This document shows positions 61,058-64,000 of a stretch of DNA of 64,000 nucleotides, in pieces. Source of the DNA: Hymenobacter chitinivorans DSM 11115 (GTDB lineage: Bacteria > Bacteroidota > Bacteroidia > Cytophagales > Hymenobacteraceae); assembly GCF_002797555.1 (NCBI RefSeq), contig NZ_PGFA01000001.1:1178001-1242000 (forward strand). Reading direction: 5' to 3'. Under the pieces are notes generated by a model, which worked only from the letters and a program-made list of their open reading frames with translations, was not told the origin of the DNA and ran no database searches. The number at the start of each line of letters is the position of its first letter. Positions within the stretch are counted from its first letter, which is position 1. Made by a program: the position numbers and the translations under genes.

Positions 61058-63169
61058 TTAATGCTTGCCGGGAATGCGCAGCACCGTGAAGGAATTCGGG
61101 GCCAGCGTGTACGTCACCACCGCCGCTGAGCCCACCTTGAACGACTCATCCTTGGGCGCTACGTTGCGGGGCTGGTCCAGGCTGTTCACGGCGTTCAGGT
61201 CATTGCTGGCCAGCACGGTAGCCTTGCCGGTTTTGCCCAGCTTTTTCACGCCCTGCAGGTTCACCGTCACCGGCCGGGCCTGCGGGGAGTAGTTCACCAG
61301 CTTCACCACGATTTCCCCGGTTTTATCGTCGGCCACGGCGCTGCTAAACAGGTTGTCCTGCCCGTTCTTGCCGTTGTCGGCGCGTTGCACGGGCAGCATG
61401 GTGGTGCCTTTGTTCAGGGCGTAGAGCTTTTGCACGTAGTAGTTGGGCGTGCCGTAGGAGCGCAGGTTGTCAAACCAGATCATGTTGGGCGTCCACTGCC
61501 AGGCGTCCACGTGGGCCAGCATGGGCGCGTAGGAGGCCATAACTACTTTATCGGCGTTGCGCTCCAGCCCGGTCATAAAGGCCGCTTCGGAAATAGCCGT
61601 ATCCCAGCTGTTCTTGTTGTCGGGGCTGGCAATGCCCACGGTTTGGGCGGCATACTCCCCGGCAAAAATCTTGGAGCCGGTGGTCGGGTAGTTGTCGTAG
61701 CGGCCCACGTTCTGGCGAAACCACTCGGGGCTGGCGTAGTAGTGCTCATCAATTACCTCGGCCTTGAGCTCCCGCAGGCGGGCCGTGGCTTTGTCGAACA
61801 GGTCGCCGGCCGGGGCCGGGCCGGCGCTGCTCACGATGTTGATGCCCGGGTATTTGGCTTTCACGGCCTTGGCAAACGGCTCGTAGCGCTCCAAATACTG
61901 CGGGCCCCACTGCTCGTTGCCGATGCCGATGTACTTCAGGTTGAACGGAGCCGGGTGGCCCATGGCCACGCGCTTGGCGCCCCAGGGGCTGCTGGCCGGG
62001 CCATTGGCAAACTCCACTAGGTCCAGGGCATCCTGAATAAAGGTTTCCAGCGTCGGGTCGTCGTCGGCGTGGTTATGACCGGTGGCCTCGCTGACGCTGG
62101 GCCCCCCGGCGGCCGTAATCGGGGCCAGCTCGGCGGAGTTGAACTGGCAGGCCATGCCCACGTTCAGAATCGGGACGGGCTCGGCGCCAATATCCTCGGA
62201 AAGCTGGAAGTACTCGAAAAAGCCCAGGCCAAACGACTGGAAATAGTCCGGGGTGGAGCGGTGGCGAAACTCCATGTTCCAGCGGTTGACCAGCGGCACG
62301 CGCGAGTTCACCTCGCCGATGGTTTCCTTCCACTGGTAGCGCTCCGTCAGGGTGCGGCCCTCCACGATGCAGCCGCCGGGAAAGCGCAGAAAGCCTGGGT
62401 TCATGTCCTTGAGCAGCTGCACTAAGTCGGTGCGCAGGCCGTTTTCGCGCTTGTTCCAGGTATCCTTCGGAAACAGCGTCACCACGTCCATATCCAGGGT
62501 GCCGGCGCCTTCCAGCGTGAGCTTGAGCCGGGCCTTGGGCGCGGTGCCGGAGGCCTTGAGTACGGCCGTATACTTTTTCCACTCCCCGGTCAGACCCGTA
62601 ATCGTGGTTTGGGCCAGCACCCGGCCCGAGGGCGCGACTTCGGGGCCGGCGCCGCGGCGAGCTTCCTCTTCCAGCGTGACCTGCAGGCCACTCACGCTGC
62701 CCGGGCCGCGGCGCAGGTACACCGAAAAGGTGTATTCCGCGTCCTGCTTGATACCCATGCCCCGGAATCCTTCGTTGATCAGGCCCGCGTCGGGGCTGGC
62801 CGTAGCAGCCGTCAGGCGCACGAAATGGTTGTTGGTGGCACTAATCGGCTTTTCGCTGCTGACCGTGTAAGCCGCCAGGGCCGCAGCCCCGCCAATGGCG
62901 TTCCAGCCGATAAAGTGCTGCCCGGGAATCTCAAACGACTTATTCTTGACCAGTTCGGGGTAGAGCCCGCCGTCGGCGGCAAAGTTGATGTCCTCGAAAA
63001 ACAGGCCGTACATGTTCTTAGACACGGGCGCCCCGGGCTTGTTGACCTGCACGGTAAGCGTAGTGGCGGCCGTGGGCTGGGTTTGGGCCAGGGCGGGGGC
63101 TAAGCCCAGTGCGCTAAGCGCTACGCTGCTGGCGAACCGTACGATTCGGGAGGGGGAAGAGGTGGGCAT
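61058..63169 (-). CDS. GH51 alpha-L-arabinofuranosidase
   Basis: 703 residues with signal peptide ending ALAQ. An N-terminal region starting KNMYGLFFEDINFAADGGLYPELVKNKSFE is typical of GH51. A carbohydrate-binding-like insert (about 85-235) is followed by a TIM barrel with acid/base Glu419 (YIGIGNEQWGPQY) and nucleophile Glu505 (KIFAGEYAAQT). A C-terminal beta-sandwich ends NSFTVLRIPGKH. It removes alpha-L-arabinofuranosyl ends and branches, here probably in the periplasm. It is first gene of the minus-strand run and divergent from lacI. Confidence 0.95.
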   Translation of the reverse strand: MPTSSPSRIVRFASSVALSALGLAPALAQTQPTAATTLTVQVNKPGAPVSKNMYGLFFEDINFAADGGLYPELVKNKSFEIPGQHFIGWNAIGGAAALAAYTVSSEKPISATNNHFVRLTAATASPDAGLINEGFRGMGIKQDAEYTFSVYLRRGPGSVSGLQVTLEEEARRGAGPEVAPSGRVLAQTTITGLTGEWKKYTAVLKASGTAPKARLKLTLEGAGTLDMDVVTLFPKDTWNKRENGLRTDLVQLLKDMNPGFLRFPGGCIVEGRTLTERYQWKETIGEVNSRVPLVNRWNMEFRHRSTPDYFQSFGLGFFEYFQLSEDIGAEPVPILNVGMACQFNSAELAPITAAGGPSVSEATGHNHADDDPTLETFIQDALDLVEFANGPASSPWGAKRVAMGHPAPFNLKYIGIGNEQWGPQYLERYEPFAKAVKAKYPGINIVSSAGPAPAGDLFDKATARLRELKAEVIDEHYYASPEWFRQNVGRYDNYPTTGSKIFAGEYAAQTVGIASPDNKNSWDTAISEAAFMTGLERNADKVVMASYAPMLAHVDAWQWTPNMIWFDNLRSYGTPNYYVQKLYALNKGTTMLPVQRADNGKNGQDNLFSSAVADDKTGEIVVKLVNYSPQARPVTVNLQGVKKLGKTGKATVLASNDLNAVNSLDQPRNVAPKDESFKVGSAAVVTYTLAPNSFTVLRIPGKH

Positions 63170-63291
63170 GGGAGGGAGGAGTGAAGTGAGCGAAGAAAAT
63201 GCGGGCCCCTGCGAAAGCCAGCAGAAGGAGAGGAAAAGCCGCTACCAACGGCTACTCTTGGCCAGCAAGGCGAGAGTACGCAAAGGTTCTG

Positions 63292-63305
63292 CACAATCGT
63301 TTGTG
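63292..63305. promoter_or_regulatory. putative LacI-family operator for the GH51 operon
   Basis: CACAATCGTTTGTG, identical to susC operator 1. Read on the minus strand it is preceded by TACTTTACACAA, the same junction as at the lacI operator. It lies 123 bp before the GH51 start. Confidence 0.8.
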
Positions 63306-63472
63306 TAAAGTAATAGGAAATTCGCAACATGCGCTGCTTTGGGAGGAAAATTTCCTGTAAAGCCGGACGAGCATGGTTCCCGGTAGTTAGTTGATAAGAG
63401 GTTTTAGCAGCCCCAAATTCGGGAAATGCACGCCCCAAACGCCTTTTCGTGTTGCCGGATACTATATAATAC

Positions 63473-63494
63473 TATCTTTACACAAAGCATTGTG
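63473..63494 (+). promoter_or_regulatory. lacI promoter -7 element and overlapping operator
   Basis: TATCTTTA (63473-63480) resembles the TAnnTTTG -7 element, with a TTG 18 bp upstream. It is followed directly by CACAAAGCATTGTG (63481-63494), which keeps the CACAA/TTGTG arms with a changed centre. The site would cover the transcription start, fitting autorepression. Confidence 0.65.
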
Positions 63495-63509
63495 TAGTAT
63501 ACTTCCTCT

Positions 63510-64000
63510 ATGGCGCCCCGAAAAAAACAAGCCCCGGCCCAAATTCCCACCACGCCCGTATCCATGGCCGACCTGGCCCGGGAGCTGGGCGTGTCGATGA
63601 CGACGATTTCGCGGGCCCTGAGCGACCATCACAGCATCGGGCCGGCCATGAAGCAGAAGGTGCTCAAGCTGGCCAAGAAGTACAACTACCAGCCCAACCG
63701 CCTGGCTTCGGCCCTGCGCAAGGGCAAAAGTCAGCTTATCGGCATTATCGTGCCCTACATCGAGGGGCGGTTTTTCCCCTCGGTGGTCCACGGCATCGAA
63801 ACGGCGGCCAGCAAGGCGGGCTACAACGTAATTATCTGCCAGTCGAACGAGGACGTGGCCCAGGAGCGGCGCAACCTCGAAATCCTGCTCAGCGCCCAAG
63901 TCGCCGGGATTCTCGTCTCGTTGTCGCGCACCACGCTCGACGTGCGCCACTTCGAGAAAGTGCGCAGCCGCGGTCTGCCGCTGGTATTTTTCGACCGGAT
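63510..64000 (+). CDS. LacI-family transcriptional regulator (3' end outside window)
   Basis: The reading frame starts at ATG 63510 and runs off the right edge, giving 163 codons. After a short basic leader (MAPRKKQAPAQ) the LacI helix-turn-helix reads VSMADLARELGVSMTTISRALS, followed by the hinge helix in YNYQPNRLASALRKGKSQLI. The periplasmic-binding-like sensor domain begins GIIVPYIEGRFFPSVVHGIE and continues YNVIICQSNEDVAQERRNLE. It is the only regulator next to the arabinan genes and is divergent from GH51. It most likely represses the locus through the CACAAACGATTGTG sites until an arabinose-derived ligand binds; the ligand is not predictable from this fragment. Confidence 0.93.
   Translation, partial: MAPRKKQAPAQIPTTPVSMADLARELGVSMTTISRALSDHHSIGPAMKQKVLKLAKKYNYQPNRLASALRKGKSQLIGIIVPYIEGRFFPSVVHGIETAASKAGYNVIICQSNEDVAQERRNLEILLSAQVAGILVSLSRTTLDVRHFEKVRSRGLPLVFFDR

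Larger units (their letters stand above)
63170..63509. promoter_or_regulatory. divergent regulatory region between GH51 and lacI genes
   Basis: 340 bp without a gene. It holds two operator-type palindromes (63292-63305 and 63481-63494) with centres 189 bp apart, about 18 helical turns at 10.5 bp, which would suit looping between the two sites. The DNA between is moderately AT-rich with no further element I can assign. Confidence 0.7.

Overview
The window looks like a chromosome segment from a pigmented, high-GC Bacteroidota of the Hymenobacter type. This rests on SusC/SusD proteins, type IX secretion sorting tails, TAnnTTTG-like -7 promoter elements, frequent TTG/GTG starts, and dispersed hairpin repeats of a kind I associate with this genus. 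No 16S gene is present, so the genus is an inference.

Layout. Positions 1-3528 hold the end of an alpha/beta hydrolase gene, ruvC, and a YbhN-like membrane protein coupled to a family 2 glycosyltransferase. Positions 3529-17918 form a lower-GC island. It carries a 2191-residue secreted RHS protein (LRR, LamG, YD repeats, RHS core) with an AT-rich variable C-terminal tip, an AT-rich likely immunity gene 2 bp downstream, a Skp-like lipoprotein, another lipoprotein, and a second giant secreted protein of RHS/SpvB-like character. Positions 18056-22080 hold a cytochrome c, a beta-trefoil protein, a small hypothetical, an OppC-like permease and a GAF-PP2C phosphatase. Positions 22361-29595 are an exopolysaccharide/O-antigen cluster (Wzy-like, Wzz-like, flippase, GT4, deacetylase, GT2). 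Positions 29673-38228 contain tatD, asparaginase, tRNA-Ser(GGA), two lipoproteins, a five-PAS hybrid histidine kinase and a GAF protein.

Positions 38622-64000 are a complete arabinan/L-arabinose utilisation locus. It has susC-susD, five GH43 enzymes (two with ricin-type lectin and type IX sorting domains), a GH51, a GH127, a mutarotase, araB, araD, araA, a sodium/solute symporter, and a LacI-family regulator cut by the window end. Extracellular enzymes cut arabinan, SusCD imports oligosaccharides, GH51/GH43/GH127 release L-arabinose, the symporter moves it inward, and AraA-AraB-AraD convert it to D-xylulose-5-phosphate. A 14-bp palindrome (CACAAACGATTGTG and variants) recurs before susC (twice), the mutarotase, GH51, the 59-kb GH43 gene and the lacI gene itself. 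It is the probable operator of this LacI protein.

The most unusual items are the RHS tip/immunity pair with its accessory genes, and an 11-unit, exactly 21-bp-periodic array of near-palindromes at 49863-50093 between araB and araD. Several nested inverted-repeat elements also lie in intergenic gaps; one supplies the last codons of the Wzy-like gene.
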